In this document: positions 40,810 to 52,216 of the stretch, in pieces | Layout of the letters: the number at the start of each line of letters is the position of its first letter | Position numbering within the stretch: position 1 is the first letter of the stretch | Assembly (NCBI GenBank): GCA_027665725.1 | Contig: JAQDDS010000001.1 | Location: 372,001 to 436,000 of the forward strand | Reading direction: 5' to 3' | From: Streptococcaceae bacterium AF77-01CM03A | GTDB lineage: Bacteria > Bacillota > Bacilli > Lactobacillales > Streptococcaceae | Length of the DNA stretch: 64,000 nucleotides | The notes under the pieces: generated by a model | Databases searched by the model: none | The model's input: the letters and a program-made list of their open reading frames with translations, nothing else | What the model was told of the DNA's origin: nothing | Made by a program: the position numbers and the translations under genes

Positions 40810-42285
40810 ATGGATTTCATTATCAATTTAGCCAACGATTTCTTTAAACCAATCTTGGCTATGGGTGGCCCAATCATCATGTTGATCATTTTGACAGTAT
40901 TGGCCTTGCTTTTTGGAGTTAAATTCTCCAAAGCACTTGAAGGTGGTATCAAACTTGCCATCGCGCTTACTGGTATCGGTGCTATCATCGGTATGCTTAA
41001 TGGAGCTTTCTCAGCTTCACTTGCAAAATTCGTTGAAAATACTGGTATTCAATTGAACATCACCGACGTTGGTTGGGCACCGCTTGCTACAATCACTTGG
41101 GGATCTGCATGGACTCTATACTTCTTGCTAGTTATGTTGATTGTCAACATTGTAATGCTTGCAATAAAGAAAACTGATACACTTGACGTTGATATCTTCG
41201 ATATCTGGCACTTGTCTATCACAGGACTTTTGATTAAATGGTACGCTGACAACAATGGAGTTAGTCAAGGAGTTTCACTCTTCATCGCGACTGCAGCAGT
41301 TGTTCTTGTTGGGGTTCTTAAAATCATCAACTCTGACTTGATGAAACCAACATTTGACGACCTTCTTAACGCACCAAGTTCATCACCAATGACTTCAACT
41401 CACATGAACTACATGATGAACCCAGTTATCATGGTTTTGGATAAGATTTTTGATAAATTCTTCCCAGGTCTTGATAAATACGACTTTGACGCTGCTAAAT
41501 TGAACAAGAGAATCGGTTTCTGGGGATCTAAATTCTTCATCGGTTTCATCCTTGGTATCGTTATCGGTTTGATGGGTACTCCACATCCAGTTGCTGGAGT
41601 AGAAGATGCGTCTTCATGGGAACTTGTTATTAAAGGTTGGTTGTCACTTGGTTTGACTGCCGGTGTCTGCTTGGAGCTCTTCTCATTAATCGGTTCATGG
41701 TTCATCGCAGCCGTAGAACCACTTTCACAAGGTATTACAAACGTTGCTACTAAACGTCTTCAAGGACGTAAATTCAACATCGGTCTTGACTGGCCATTCA
41801 TCGCTGGTCGTGCTGAAATCTGGGCTTGTGCCAACGTACTTGCACCAATCATGTTGGTTGAAGCTGTGCTTCTTTCTAATGTCGGAAATGGTATCTTGCC
41901 ACTTGCTGGTATCATCGCAATGGGTGTAACTCCAGCTCTCTTGGTAGTTACTCGTGGTAAATTGCTCCGTATGATCATCTTCGGAACTCTCTTGTTGCCA
42001 CTCTTCCTTCTTTCAGGTACACTTATCGCACCATTCGCAACTGAACTTGCTAAAGGTGTAGGTGCCTTCCCAGAAGGTGTGAACCAATCACAATTGATTA
42101 CTCACTCAACTCTTGAAGGACCAATCGAAAAACTATTTGGTTGGGCAATTGGTAACGCTACAACTGGTGATATCAAAGCTATCCTTGGAGCAGTAGTATT
42201 CCTTGTATTCTACGTTGGTATCTTTGCATGGTACAGAAAACAAATGATTAAACGTAACGAAGAATACGCATCAAATGCAAAATAA
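40810..42285 (+). CDS. PTS EIIC component, galactitol/galactose type
   Basis: The 491-residue GatC-type membrane permease has about 11 hydrophobic segments and family motifs such as MGGPIIMLIILTVLALLFGVKFSKALEGG, TWGSAWTLYF and a central PMTSTHMNYMMNPVIMVLDKIFDKFFPGLDKYDFDAAKL loop. It moves the sugar across the membrane for EIIA/EIIB phosphorylation. A hairpin terminator follows, so lacX and later genes need readthrough or another promoter. Confidence 0.9.
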   Translation: MDFIINLANDFFKPILAMGGPIIMLIILTVLALLFGVKFSKALEGGIKLAIALTGIGAIIGMLNGAFSASLAKFVENTGIQLNITDVGWAPLATITWGSAWTLYFLLVMLIVNIVMLAIKKTDTLDVDIFDIWHLSITGLLIKWYADNNGVSQGVSLFIATAAVVLVGVLKIINSDLMKPTFDDLLNAPSSSPMTSTHMNYMMNPVIMVLDKIFDKFFPGLDKYDFDAAKLNKRIGFWGSKFFIGFILGIVIGLMGTPHPVAGVEDASSWELVIKGWLSLGLTAGVCLELFSLIGSWFIAAVEPLSQGITNVATKRLQGRKFNIGLDWPFIAGRAEIWACANVLAPIMLVEAVLLSNVGNGILPLAGIIAMGVTPALLVVTRGKLLRMIIFGTLLLPLFLLSGTLIAPFATELAKGVGAFPEGVNQSQLITHSTLEGPIEKLFGWAIGNATTGDIKAILGAVVFLVFYVGIFAWYRKQMIKRNEEYASNAK

Positions 42286-42309
42286 TTTGCTCCTAAAAAT
42301 GTAAATTGT

Positions 42310-42360
42310 AAAAACTAGGTTGTCAGTTTCCACTATGGAGCAGTCAGCCTAGTTTTTTTA
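42310..42360 (+). terminator. Terminator after the EIIC gene
   Basis: AAAAACTAGG (42310-42319) pairs with CCTAGTTTTT (42348-42357) around a 28-base loop with a small inner stem, followed by a T-run. Confidence 0.85.
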
Positions 42361-42380
42361 AAAAAATGGAGGTATAAGTT

Positions 42381-43274
42381 GTGATTGAATTAAAATCAGA
42401 TTATTTACAAGTAGAGTTTCAGAGTTTAGGAGGAGCGCTATCTTCTATAAAAGATAAAGATGGTGTAGAGTATTTATGGCAAGGAGATCCAGCTTATTGG
42501 AGTGGTCAAGCACCTGTTTTATTTCCAATTTGTGGTTCAGTAAGAAATGATACGGTCCTTTATGATAAGGAAGATGGTAGTCAAGTTAAAGGTAAAATTC
42601 CTCGACATGGCTTGGTAAGGAAAAAAGAATTTACATTAGTAGAACAAACAGAACATTCTGTGACTTTTGCTATTGAAGATGATGAAGAAATGTATGCAAA
42701 TTACCCTTATCATTTTCGTTTAGAAATTACGTATACAGTGACTGAGAAAACCATACGTACACAGTATAAAATATATAATAAAGAAGCTGAAAAATTGATG
42801 CCATACTTTATCGGTGGGCATCCTGGTTTTAACTGTCCCTTACTAGATGACGAGGTATATGAAGATTACTATCTTGAATTTGAAAAGCCAGAAACATGTA
42901 CAGTTCCAAAACCTTTCCCAGAAACAGGAATGTTGGATTTCAAAGATAGAAGTTCTTGGTTAAATAATCAAAAAGAATTAGATTTAAATTTTGATTTCTT
43001 TAGCTATGATGCTGTGACATTAGATGAGTTGGAATCTCGCACAGTAGCTTTGCGTTCACGAAAACATGATAAAGGTTTGAAACTACATTTTAAAGAGTTT
43101 CCAAATTTAATTGTATGGTCAACTCTTAATAAAGGGCCTTTTATTGCCTTGGAACCATGGTCAGGTTTGTCTACTTCAATAGAAGAAGGAGATAGACTGG
43201 AAGATAAGAAAGATGTTAAGATTATAAAACCTAGTGATTTTGATCAGGTTGGATTTGATATCGAGATTTTATAA
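42381..43274 (+). CDS. lacX: Aldose 1-epimerase-like protein (LacX)
   Basis: The 297-residue galactose-mutarotase fold protein matches LacX of lactococcal and streptococcal lac operons: LGGALSSIKDKDGVEYLWQGDPAYWSG near the start and GGHPGFNCPL near 148-157 with the conserved His. It may interconvert anomers of galactose or its 6-phosphate. The start is GTG at 42381 after TGGAGG. The codon use is AT-rich. It stands between two promoters and probably depends on readthrough past the EIIC terminator. Confidence 0.85.
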   Translation: MIELKSDYLQVEFQSLGGALSSIKDKDGVEYLWQGDPAYWSGQAPVLFPICGSVRNDTVLYDKEDGSQVKGKIPRHGLVRKKEFTLVEQTEHSVTFAIEDDEEMYANYPYHFRLEITYTVTEKTIRTQYKIYNKEAEKLMPYFIGGHPGFNCPLLDDEVYEDYYLEFEKPETCTVPKPFPETGMLDFKDRSSWLNNQKELDLNFDFFSYDAVTLDELESRTVALRSRKHDKGLKLHFKEFPNLIVWSTLNKGPFIALEPWSGLSTSIEEGDRLEDKKDVKIIKPSDFDQVGFDIEIL

Positions 43275-43280
43275 AAAAAT

Positions 43281-43296
43281 AAACAAAAACAAACAT
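43281..43296 (+). promoter_or_regulatory. Candidate LacR operator upstream of lacA
   Basis: AAACAAAAACAAACAT has the same A-rich AAACAAA pattern as the gat-type and lacR promoters and ends 6 bases before the lacA -35. A reversed copy, TGTGTTTATTTT, lies downstream of the promoter (about 43351-43362), giving a two-operator arrangement like that of lactococcal LacR. Confidence 0.6.
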
Positions 43297-43302
43297 AAAT
43301 TG

Positions 43303-43331
43303 TTGACTTTTCCAACTAATAGTAGTATATT
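43303..43331 (+). promoter_or_regulatory. lacA promoter
   Basis: TTGACT (43303-43308), 17 bases, TATATT (43326-43331). The leader to lacA is about 200 bases. Confidence 0.8.
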
Positions 43332-43537
43332 ATGTTTATAAAGAACAATTTGTGTTTATTTTAACAAGATTACTGTTCTGGCTTTTCTCTGAAGAAAGCT
43401 TATTAAGAAACGAATAAGATATTTGTTCTTAATTTAAATTATTGTCAACAAAACTACTAGTAACTATTTGAGAAAGGTCTTTTTTAGGCTAGAATCAAAA
43501 AGTTTTACTGGTCTATTATAAAAAAGGAGTATACAAT

Positions 43538-43963
43538 ATGGCTATTGTTATTGGTGCAGATGCTGCAGGTTTAAGATTGAAAGAAGTTGTAAAAGATTTC
43601 TTGGAAAAAGAAAACTTCCACGTAGTGGATGTTACAGCAGAAGGTCAAGACTTTGTTGATGTAACTCTAGCAGTTGCGGAAGAAGTTAAGAAAGAAGAAC
43701 AAAACCTTGGTATCGTCATTGATGCTTATGGTGCTGGTCCATTTATGGTTGCTACTAAAATCAAAGGAATGGTTGCTGCAGAAGTTTCTGATGAACGTTC
43801 AGCTTATATGACTCGCGGTCACAACAACTCACGTATGATTACGATGGGTGCTCAACTTGTTGGTGATGAATTAGCTAAAAACATTGCTAAAGGCTTTGTA
43901 AATGGTAAATACGACGGCGGTCGTCACCAAATCAGGGTCGACATGTTGAACAAAATGTGCTAA
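43538..43963 (+). CDS. lacA: Galactose-6-phosphate isomerase, LacA subunit
   Basis: LacA with LacB isomerises galactose-6-phosphate to tagatose-6-phosphate. The 141-residue RpiB-fold protein starts [16 protein letters not shown] and keeps [12 protein letters not shown] and [12 protein letters not shown]. In the RpiB/LacAB fold the LacA half lacks the catalytic Cys of LacB; here DAYGAG takes the place of CGTG. A repeat element begins right at its stop. Confidence 0.95.
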   Translation: MAIVIGADAAGLRLKEVVKDFLEKENFHVVDVTAEGQDFVDVTLAVAEEVKKEEQNLGIVIDAYGAGPFMVATKIKGMVAAEVSDERSAYMTRGHNNSRMITMGAQLVGDELAKNIAKGFVNGKYDGGRHQIRVDMLNKMC

Positions 43964-44066
43964 TACTCTTCAAAAATCAAGATAATCTGTCGTCAGCTCA
44001 CTTTAGCTAACCTCAGTTATGCTCGCAGCTCGCTTCCTAAGCTAATCTTGATTTTTCTTGAGTTAG
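43963..44066 (+). repeat. MITE-like inverted-repeat element between lacA and lacB
   Basis: About 104 bases bounded by imperfect inverted repeats: left ACTC-TTC-AAAAATCAAGAT, right (reverse complement) ACTC-AAG-AAAAATCAAGAT, with further matching bases inside. It resembles the ATACTCTTC...-type intergenic repeats common in mitis-group genomes, with a CGTCAGC-like interior. It starts at the last base of the lacA stop. In RNA it could form a large hairpin within the operon. Naming is tentative. Confidence 0.65.
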
Positions 44067-44111
44067 GATAAATGATATTAGATTTATACAATTAATCGGA
44101 GGGAATAACTA

Positions 44112-44627
44112 ATGAGAATTGCAATCGGATGTGACCACATCGTAACAAATGAAAAAATGGCTGTTTCAGAATTTTTGAAATCAAAAGGACATGAAGTTAT
44201 CGACTTTGGTACTTATGACCACGCTCGTACCCACTATCCAATCTTTGGTAAAAAAGTTGGTGAAGCAGTAGTTAGTGGCCAAGCTGATCTTGGTGTATGT
44301 ATCTGTGGTACTGGTGTAGGTATCAATAATGCTGTTAACAAGGTTCCTGGTGTTCGTTCTGCTTTGGTTCGCGATATGACAACAGCTCTATATGCAAAAG
44401 AACAATTGAATGCCAACGTTATCGGATTCGGTGGTAAAATCACTGGTGAGTTGCTCATGTGTGATATCATTGATGCTTTCATCAACGCTGAATACAAACC
44501 ATCTGAAGAAAACAAAAAATTGATCGCTAAAATTCAACACGTTGAAACTCATAACGACCATCAAACGGATGCCAACTTCTTTACAGAGTTCCTTGAAAAA
44601 TGGGATCGTGGTGAATACCACGACTAA
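44112..44627 (+). CDS. lacB: Galactose-6-phosphate isomerase, LacB subunit
   Basis: The 171-residue partner of LacA. It starts [16 protein letters not shown], has [25 protein letters not shown] with the catalytic Cys and the anion-binding loop, and [14 protein letters not shown]. It is translated from GGAGGGA after the repeat element. lacC follows 10 bases later. Confidence 0.96.
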   Translation: MRIAIGCDHIVTNEKMAVSEFLKSKGHEVIDFGTYDHARTHYPIFGKKVGEAVVSGQADLGVCICGTGVGINNAVNKVPGVRSALVRDMTTALYAKEQLNANVIGFGGKITGELLMCDIIDAFINAEYKPSEENKKLIAKIQHVETHNDHQTDANFFTEFLEKWDRGEYHD

Positions 44628-44637
44628 GAGGTGACTT

Positions 44638-45567
44638 ATGATTTTAACAGTCACAATGAACCCATCCATTGATATTTCCTATCCTTTGGATGAACTGAAA
44701 ATTGACACTGTCAACCGTGTGGTGGATGTCACTAAAACGGCTGGTGGTAAAGGTCTTAACGTTACTCGTGTCCTATCAGAATTTGGTGACTCCGTAGTCG
44801 CAACAGGACTTGTCGGTGGTAAACTTGGTGATTTTTTAGTAGAAAATATTGATGATAAAGTAAGCAAACGTTTCTTCTCTATTCAAGGTGAAACCCGTAA
44901 CTGTATCGCAATTCTACATGGAGAAAACCAAACAGAAATCCTAGAAAAAGGTCCTGAAGTTCAAGAAAAAGAAGGTCAAGATTTCTTGGCTCATTTCAAA
45001 GAACTTTTAGAGACTGTAGAGGTAGTGGCCATTTCAGGTAGTCTACCTGCAGGACTTCCAGTTGATTACTATGCTAGTTTAGTTGAACTTGCGAATCATG
45101 CTGGGAAACCAGTTGTATTGGACTGTTCAGGCGCTGCACTTCAGGCAGTTCTTGAGTCTCCACATAAACCAACAGTCATCAAACCAAATAATGAAGAATT
45201 ATCTCAACTTTTAGGAAGAGAAATTTCTAAAGACTTGGATGAATTAAAAGAAGTCCTTCAAGAACCACTATTTGATGGAATCGAGTGGATTATCGTTTCC
45301 TTAGGTGCTAACGGAGCATTCGCTAAACACGGTAACACTTTCTACAAAGTAGATATTCCAAGAATTCAAGTAGTAAATCCAGTCGGTTCTGGCGATTCTA
45401 CAGTGGCAGGTATTGCTTCAGGTCTTTTCCATAAAGAAACGGATCAAGAACTGTTGATCAAGGCAAATGTCCTTGGTATGCTTAATGCTCAAGAAAAAAT
45501 GACCGGTCATGTCAATATGGCTAACTATCAAGGTCTATATGACCAATTAATTGTAAAAGAGGTATAA
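44638..45567 (+). CDS. lacC: Tagatose-6-phosphate kinase
   Basis: LacC phosphorylates tagatose-6-phosphate to the 1,6-bisphosphate. This PfkB-family kinase of 309 residues has the N-terminal [26 protein letters not shown], and the C-terminal [13 protein letters not shown] with the catalytic Asp. It is tightly packed between lacB and lacD (1-base gap). Confidence 0.96.
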   Translation: MILTVTMNPSIDISYPLDELKIDTVNRVVDVTKTAGGKGLNVTRVLSEFGDSVVATGLVGGKLGDFLVENIDDKVSKRFFSIQGETRNCIAILHGENQTEILEKGPEVQEKEGQDFLAHFKELLETVEVVAISGSLPAGLPVDYYASLVELANHAGKPVVLDCSGAALQAVLESPHKPTVIKPNNEELSQLLGREISKDLDELKEVLQEPLFDGIEWIIVSLGANGAFAKHGNTFYKVDIPRIQVVNPVGSGDSTVAGIASGLFHKETDQELLIKANVLGMLNAQEKMTGHVNMANYQGLYDQLIVKEV

Positions 45568-45568
45568 A

Positions 45569-46549
45569 ATGGTTTTAACAGAAAATAAACGCGCTTGTAT
45601 GCAAAAACTCTCTGATGAGAATGGTATCATCTCAGCTCTCGCTTTTGACCAACGTGGTGCTTTGAAACGCCTCATGGCTCAATACCAAACAGAAGAGCCA
45701 ACAGTTGCTCAAATGGAAGAACTTAAAGTATTGGTAGCAGATGAATTGACTAAATATGCTTCATCTATGCTACTTGACCCTGAGTACGGACTTCCAGCTA
45801 CAAAAGCTCTTGATCCAAATGCAGGTCTTCTCCTTGCTTATGAGAAAACAGGATACGATACAACAAGTACAAAACGCTTGCCAGACTGCTTGGACGTTTG
45901 GTCTGCAAAACGTATCAAAGAACAAGGTGCAGATGCCGTTAAATTCTTGCTTTACTATGACGTAGATAGCTCTGACGAACTCAACCAACAAAAACAAGCC
46001 TACATTGAACGTATTGGTTCTGAGTGTGTAGCTGAAGATATTCCATTCTTCCTTGAAATCTTGGCTTACGATGAAAAGATTGCGGACGCAGGTTCTGCAG
46101 AATACGCTAAAGTAAAACCACGCAAGGTTATCGGTGCTATGAAGGTCTTCTCAGACCCACGCTTTAACATCGATGTCTTGAAAGTGGAAGTTCCAGTTAA
46201 CGTGAAATACGTTGAAGGATTTGGCGATGGAGAAATCGTTCATACACGTGAAGAAGCAGCAGCCTTCTTTAAAGCTCAAGACGAAGCTACTAACTTGCCT
46301 TACATCTACTTGAGTGCAGGTGTATCAGCTAAGCTCTTCCAAGAAACTCTTGCATTTGCCCACGAATCAGGTGCAAACTTCAATGGTGTTCTTTGTGGAC
46401 GTGCAACATGGGCTGGATCAGTTGAAGCTTATATCAAAGACGGTGAAGCAGCTGCTCGCGAATGGCTTCGTACAACTGGTTTTGAGAACATCGATGAACT
46501 CAACAAAGTTCTTAAAACAACAGCAACTTCATGGACTGAACGTGTGTAA
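45569..46549 (+). CDS. lacD: Tagatose 1,6-diphosphate aldolase
   Basis: LacD splits tagatose-1,6-bisphosphate into dihydroxyacetone phosphate and glyceraldehyde-3-phosphate. The 326-residue class I-type aldolase has [14 protein letters not shown] near 20-33, [11 protein letters not shown], the LKVEVPVN lysine region and [13 protein letters not shown]. Codon use is biased as in highly expressed genes. In S. pyogenes a LacD paralogue regulates virulence genes; here the full lac context argues for metabolism. Confidence 0.96.
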   Translation: MVLTENKRACMQKLSDENGIISALAFDQRGALKRLMAQYQTEEPTVAQMEELKVLVADELTKYASSMLLDPEYGLPATKALDPNAGLLLAYEKTGYDTTSTKRLPDCLDVWSAKRIKEQGADAVKFLLYYDVDSSDELNQQKQAYIERIGSECVAEDIPFFLEILAYDEKIADAGSAEYAKVKPRKVIGAMKVFSDPRFNIDVLKVEVPVNVKYVEGFGDGEIVHTREEAAAFFKAQDEATNLPYIYLSAGVSAKLFQETLAFAHESGANFNGVLCGRATWAGSVEAYIKDGEAAAREWLRTTGFENIDELNKVLKTTATSWTERV

Positions 46550-46603
46550 ATTTCCACCCTTTTTATGTCAAAACCCAGCTAAAAAACTTTTAAAAAAAGT
46601 TGT

Positions 46604-46641
46604 ATGTAAAGGTTTACAAAATAAAAATCTTGTGCTATACT
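46604..46641 (+). promoter_or_regulatory. lacT promoter with overlapping cre
   Basis: TTTACA (46613-46618), 17 bases, extended -10 TGC-TATACT (46636-46641). ATGTAAAGGTTTACA at 46604-46618 matches the cre consensus at 14 of 15 and covers the -35. An internal promoter for lacTFEG, repressed by CcpA, is likely. Confidence 0.8.
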
Positions 46642-46661
46642 TAAGTCACAAGTTAATAAGA

Positions 46662-46693
46662 GTGAGTGTTACTAAGTAATATTAGGCATGATC
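46662..46693 (+). promoter_or_regulatory. RAT antiterminator target for LacT
   Basis: The RNA would read GTGAGTGTTACTAAGTAA then TATTAGGCATGATC, resembling the BglG-family RAT consensus (GGATTGTTACTG...AGGCAAAACC). Its 3' end overlaps the left arm of the terminator (46689 onward), so LacT binding would prevent termination. Confidence 0.75.
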
Positions 46694-46742
46694 ACAGATG
46701 ACTCAGAAATTTATTTTCAGGGTCATTTGTGGTCATTTTTTA
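46689..46742 (+). terminator. Attenuator terminator upstream of lacT
   Basis: TGATCACAGATGAC (46689-46702) pairs with GTCATTTGTGGTCA (46722-46735) with two G-U pairs, followed by T's. It is mutually exclusive with the RAT hairpin. Confidence 0.88.
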
Positions 46743-46779
46743 TACTCTAGCTCTTAAATGACAGAACAAGGAGGTCGAC

Positions 46780-47616
46780 ATGTATCGGATATTAAATCCA
46801 ATGAATAACAATGTTTCTCTTGTGCGGAATAGCAAGGGAGAGGAGTTGATCGTAGTCGGTAAGGGTATTTCGTTTGGTAAGAAGAAGGGAGATTTGATTT
46901 CTGAGAATCAGGTTGAAAAAGTCTTTCGGTTGAAGACTGAAGAATCTCGAGAAAATTTTATGACTCTACTCAAGGATGTTCCGCTAGACTTTATTACCGT
47001 TACTTATGAAATTATCGATAATCTTTCAAAAAAATACCAATATCCTGTTCAAGAGTACCTCTACGTAACCTTAACAGACCATATCTATTGTTCTTATCAA
47101 GCGATTAGCCAAGGGCGTTATAAGGATAGTAATTTACCTGATATTTCAAAGGAGTATCCTATTGCTTTTCAAATAGCTCAAGAGTCTTTTGAAATCTATA
47201 ATAGTAAACTATCTGGTAATTTACCAAAGGATGAAATAAAAAGAATAGCCTACCACTTTATTAATGCCGAGGGTGAGAATGAGGTAGAAGTTGCAGAAGC
47301 TATTGATAAGAGAAAGGAAATCATAAAAAAGGTTGAGAGTCTTCTCAGGAGCTATGACATTCAAAGAACCCATGAAAATAATAATTTCTATGACCGTTTT
47401 ATGATTCATCTAAATTATTTCTTGGATTACCTTGATCGAAGTCGGGATGATAATAAATCCTTGCTCGATATGGAAGAACATATCAAAACTACATATCCAA
47501 AAGCATTTGAAATTGGTAGCAAAATTTATGAAGTTATTGCACAGGAAACGGGTGTTGACCTTTATAAGAGTGAACGAGTTTACCTTGTTCTACATATTCA
47601 ACGTTTATTGTCATAA
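46780..47616 (+). CDS. lacT: Transcriptional antiterminator LacT (BglG family)
   Basis: LacT binds the RAT RNA just upstream to let polymerase pass the terminator when lactose PTS components are free. The 278-residue protein has the N-terminal RNA-binding CAT domain (MYRILNPMNNNVSLVRNSKGEELIVVGKGISFGKKKGD) and two PTS regulation domains with the conserved histidines (for example LTDHIYCSYQA and YHFINAEGENE). ATG follows ACAAGGAGG. It autoregulates its own operon and acts on lacFEG. Confidence 0.93.
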   Translation: MYRILNPMNNNVSLVRNSKGEELIVVGKGISFGKKKGDLISENQVEKVFRLKTEESRENFMTLLKDVPLDFITVTYEIIDNLSKKYQYPVQEYLYVTLTDHIYCSYQAISQGRYKDSNLPDISKEYPIAFQIAQESFEIYNSKLSGNLPKDEIKRIAYHFINAEGENEVEVAEAIDKRKEIIKKVESLLRSYDIQRTHENNNFYDRFMIHLNYFLDYLDRSRDDNKSLLDMEEHIKTTYPKAFEIGSKIYEVIAQETGVDLYKSERVYLVLHIQRLLS

Positions 47617-47649
47617 TATTACTAAAAATTATATAAGGAGAAATCTATC

Positions 47650-47967
47650 ATGAATAGAGAAGAAGTAACATTGTTAGGTTTTGAGATTGTTGCCTATGCT
47701 GGCGATGCTCGTTCAAAACTCTTAGAAGCTCTGAAAGCTGCTGAAGCTGGTGATTTTGCTAAAGCAGATGCGTTAGTTGAAGAAGCCGGTGCTTGCATCG
47801 CAGAGGCTCACCATGCCCAAACAAGCTTGTTAACAAAGGAAGCTGCAGGTGAAGATTTAGCCTATAGCGTGACCATGATGCATGGCCAAGATCACCTGAT
47901 GACAACAATCTTGCTAAAAGATTTGATGCATCATTTAATTGAACTTTATAAAAGAGGAGCTAAATAA
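47650..47967 (+). CDS. lacF: Lactose PTS EIIA component
   Basis: The 105-residue helical LacF receives phosphate from HPr at His78 (MMHGQDHLM) and passes it to LacE. It starts [22 protein letters not shown], a typical LacF N-terminus, and its stop overlaps the lacE start by one base (TAATG). Confidence 0.95.
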   Translation: MNREEVTLLGFEIVAYAGDARSKLLEALKAAEAGDFAKADALVEEAGACIAEAHHAQTSLLTKEAAGEDLAYSVTMMHGQDHLMTTILLKDLMHHLIELYKRGAK

Positions 47968-49658
47968 TGAATAAGTTAATTGCCTATATCGAGAAAGGAA
48001 AGCCTTTCTTTGAAAAACTATCTCGAAATATCTATCTTCGTGCTATTCGTGATGGATTTATCGCTGGGATGCCAGTCATTCTATTCTCAAGTATTTTTAT
48101 CTTGATTGCTTTTGTGCCTAATTCATGGGGATTTGTATGGTCTGATGATGTTGTAGCGCTTTTGATGAAACCATATAGCTATTCTATGGGTATTCTAGCG
48201 CTTTTGGTAGCAGGTACGACTGCTAAGTCCTTAACAGACTCTGTTAACCGTAGCATGGAAAAAACCAACCAAATTAACTATATGTCAACTCTATTAGCTG
48301 CTATTGTTGGTTTATTAATTCTAGCAGCTGATCCAATAGAAGGCGGATTTGTAACAGGTTTCCTCGGAACAAAAGGTTTACTTTCAGCTTTCCTAGCAGC
48401 CTTTGTGACTGTAGCAATCTATAAGGTTTGTGTGAAGAATAATGTTACTATTCGAATGCCTGACGAAGTTCCACCAAATATCTCACAGGTCTTTAAAGAT
48501 GTTATTCCATTTACGCTTTCTGTCGTTTCCCTATACGGTCTTGACTTACTTGCTCGTCATTTTGTTGGTGCAAGCGTAGCTGAATCAATCGGTAAATTCT
48601 TTGCGCCTCTATTCTCAGCAGCAGACGGTTATGTTGGTATTACGATTATTTTCGGTGCCTTTGCATTCTTCTGGTTTATTGGTATTCACGGCCCATCTAT
48701 CGTTGAGCCTGCGATTGCAGCGATCACTTATGCAAATGCTGAAGTCAACTTGAACCTTCTTCAACAAGGTATGCACGCTGATAAGATCCTTACATCTGGT
48801 ACACAAATGTTCATCGTCACTATGGGTGGTACTGGTGCAACTCTTGTTGTTCCGTTCATGTTTATGTGGTTGTGTAAATCAAAACGAAATCGTGCTATTG
48901 GACGTGCTTCAGTAGTTCCTACATTCTTCGGTGTAAACGAACCAATCTTGTTTGGTGCACCGCTTGTTTTGAACCCAATCTTCTTTATCCCATTCATCTT
49001 TGCACCAATTGCAAACGTATGGATCTTTAAGTTCTTTATTGAAACACTTGGCATGAACTCATTTACTGCCAACCTTCCATGGACTACACCAGGACCTCTT
49101 GGTATTGTTCTTGGTACAAACTTCCAGTTCTTATCATTCGCTCTTGCAGCATTGTTAATTGTAGTAGATATTGCTATCTACTATCCATTCCTCAAGGTTT
49201 ATGATGAACAAATTCTTGAAGAAGAACGTTCAGGTAAAGCTAATGATGAATTGAAAGATAAAGTAGCTGCAAACTTTAACACTGCAAAAGCAGATGCTAT
49301 TCTTGCAAAAGCTGGAGTAGAATCAGCACAAAATACTATTACTGAAGAAACAAACGTCCTCGTTCTTTGTGCGGGTGGAGGAACAAGTGGTCTTCTTGCC
49401 AATGCTTTGAATAAAGCCGCAGAAGAGTATAAAGTTCCAGTTAAAGCTGCAGCAGGTGGCTATGGAGCCCACCGTGAAATGTTACCAGAGTTTGATCTTG
49501 TTATCTTAGCACCACAAGTTGCTTCCAACTTCGAAGATATGAAGGCTGAAACAGATAAATTAGGTATCAAACTTGCTAAGACAGAAGGTGCACAGTACAT
49601 CAAGTTAACCCGTGATGGAAAAGGCGCTCTCGCATTTGTTCAGGCGCAATTCGATTAA
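47967..49658 (+). CDS. lacE: Lactose PTS EIICB component
   Basis: LacE imports lactose as lactose-6-phosphate. The 563-residue protein has an N-terminal EIIC domain with about 10 hydrophobic segments, including [15 protein letters not shown] and [13 protein letters not shown], and a C-terminal EIIB domain with phosphocysteine C468 in [14 protein letters not shown]. Full length for the family. Confidence 0.96.
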   Translation: MNKLIAYIEKGKPFFEKLSRNIYLRAIRDGFIAGMPVILFSSIFILIAFVPNSWGFVWSDDVVALLMKPYSYSMGILALLVAGTTAKSLTDSVNRSMEKTNQINYMSTLLAAIVGLLILAADPIEGGFVTGFLGTKGLLSAFLAAFVTVAIYKVCVKNNVTIRMPDEVPPNISQVFKDVIPFTLSVVSLYGLDLLARHFVGASVAESIGKFFAPLFSAADGYVGITIIFGAFAFFWFIGIHGPSIVEPAIAAITYANAEVNLNLLQQGMHADKILTSGTQMFIVTMGGTGATLVVPFMFMWLCKSKRNRAIGRASVVPTFFGVNEPILFGAPLVLNPIFFIPFIFAPIANVWIFKFFIETLGMNSFTANLPWTTPGPLGIVLGTNFQFLSFALAALLIVVDIAIYYPFLKVYDEQILEEERSGKANDELKDKVAANFNTAKADAILAKAGVESAQNTITEETNVLVLCAGGGTSGLLANALNKAAEEYKVPVKAAAGGYGAHREMLPEFDLVILAPQVASNFEDMKAETDKLGIKLAKTEGAQYIKLTRDGKGALAFVQAQFD

Positions 49659-51278
<1,620 letters not shown>

Positions 51279-51290
51279 ATGTAACGATAA

Positions 51291-51319
51291 AAAAAGTCTC
51301 ACCATTGGTGAGACTTTTT
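51291..51319. terminator. Bidirectional terminator between lacG and lacR
   Basis: AAAAAGTCTCACC (51291-51303) pairs with GGTGAGACTTTTT (51307-51319), loop ATT. A- and T-runs serve both strands; it ends lacG and lies at the lacR stop. Confidence 0.93.
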
Positions 51320-52085
51320 AAGGTGTCGATTTAATAATCTTTGTTTGTTTGGACAAAGTTTTTAGGGTTTCCTCGCTAAGTTTTGAATCTGAAATAATTG
51401 TATCAATATCAGCAATGTTATAGAAAGTATAAAAATCAAACTTATTAAATTTACTGTGGTCAGCAAGAAGAATCTTTTTATTAGCATTATTTAATGCTAG
51501 CTTTTGGACTTCGCCTTCATCTTCGCTAAAAGTAGCGATAGCATGATCTTTTATACCATTGCAACTAACAAAAGCTTTAGAGAATTGAAGACTTTCGATA
51601 TCTTGGAGCGTTAAGGTTCCGACAAAGGCACCAGTGATTTCTCGATAATTTCCACCAATCAAAATTAAATCAGTCAGTTTTCGTTCATTCAAGATAATGA
51701 AAACAGGAAGGCTATTTGTTACCACACGAATATTATCTATCGGAAGTTCACGCGCAAAGAACTCAAGAGTAGTACCTGGACCGATAAAAATCGTTTCTCT
51801 TTCTTCGACTAAATGACCAGCAAACTTTGCGATTTCTTGTTTTTCAGCAATCTGAAGACCTTGCTTTTCGACATTCGAGCGTTCATTTGCTAATAGAGAA
51901 CCAGAGCGAAGTTTTTCAGCGCCTCCATGCACTCGAACAAGTAGATCCTTGTCAGCTAACTCTTGCAGATAACGTCGAGCAGTCATATCAGAAATATCTA
52001 AACGATTCATTATTTCTTTAACTGTGATGGTTCCTCTTGTATTGACAATCTCTAAAATCACATCTAGTTTTTCTTGTTTTAGCAT
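51318..52085 (-). CDS. lacR: Lactose phosphotransferase repressor LacR (DeoR family)
   Basis: LacR represses lac genes until an inducer, tagatose-6-phosphate, appears. The 255-residue protein has an N-terminal helix-turn-helix (KLDVILEIVNTRGTITVKEIMNRLDISDMTARRYLQELADKDLLVRVHGGAEKL) and a DeoR sugar-phosphate sensor domain (IFIGPGTTLEFFARELP). It is convergent with lacG. Its own promoter carries the same A-rich sites, suggesting autoregulation. Confidence 0.93.
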   Translation of the reverse strand: MLKQEKLDVILEIVNTRGTITVKEIMNRLDISDMTARRYLQELADKDLLVRVHGGAEKLRSGSLLANERSNVEKQGLQIAEKQEIAKFAGHLVEERETIFIGPGTTLEFFARELPIDNIRVVTNSLPVFIILNERKLTDLILIGGNYREITGAFVGTLTLQDIESLQFSKAFVSCNGIKDHAIATFSEDEGEVQKLALNNANKKILLADHSKFNKFDFYTFYNIADIDTIISDSKLSEETLKTLSKQTKIIKSTP

Positions 52086-52109
52086 TGAATCACCCCCATA
52101 TCCAATATC

Positions 52110-52138
52110 ATTTTATCATATTTTAAACATCTAAGCAA
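52110..52138 (-). promoter_or_regulatory. lacR promoter
   Basis: On the minus strand TTGCTT (52133-52138), 17 bases, TG-extended TAAAAT (52110-52115), 25 bases upstream of the lacR start. Confidence 0.7.
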
Positions 52139-52140
52139 CT

Positions 52141-52168
52141 TAAACAAAACAAAAATAAACAAAAACAA
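52141..52168 (-). promoter_or_regulatory. Candidate LacR operator at lacR
   Basis: TAAACAAAACAAAAATAAAC then AAAAAC repeats lie directly upstream of the lacR -35 (plus-strand reading). They share AAACAAA spacing with the lacA and gat-type sites. Low sequence complexity makes this less certain. Confidence 0.5.
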
Positions 52169-52169
52169 A

Positions 52170-52208
52170 AAAACATCTGTGTTTGTTTTTAACTCAGATG
52201 TTTTTATA
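52170..52208 (-). terminator. Terminator of nrdF (minus strand)
   Basis: AAACATCTG (52171-52179) pairs with CAGATGTTT (52195-52203) with A/T runs outside; it follows nrdF on the minus strand. Confidence 0.8.
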
Positions 52209-52216
52209 TTTCTTAA

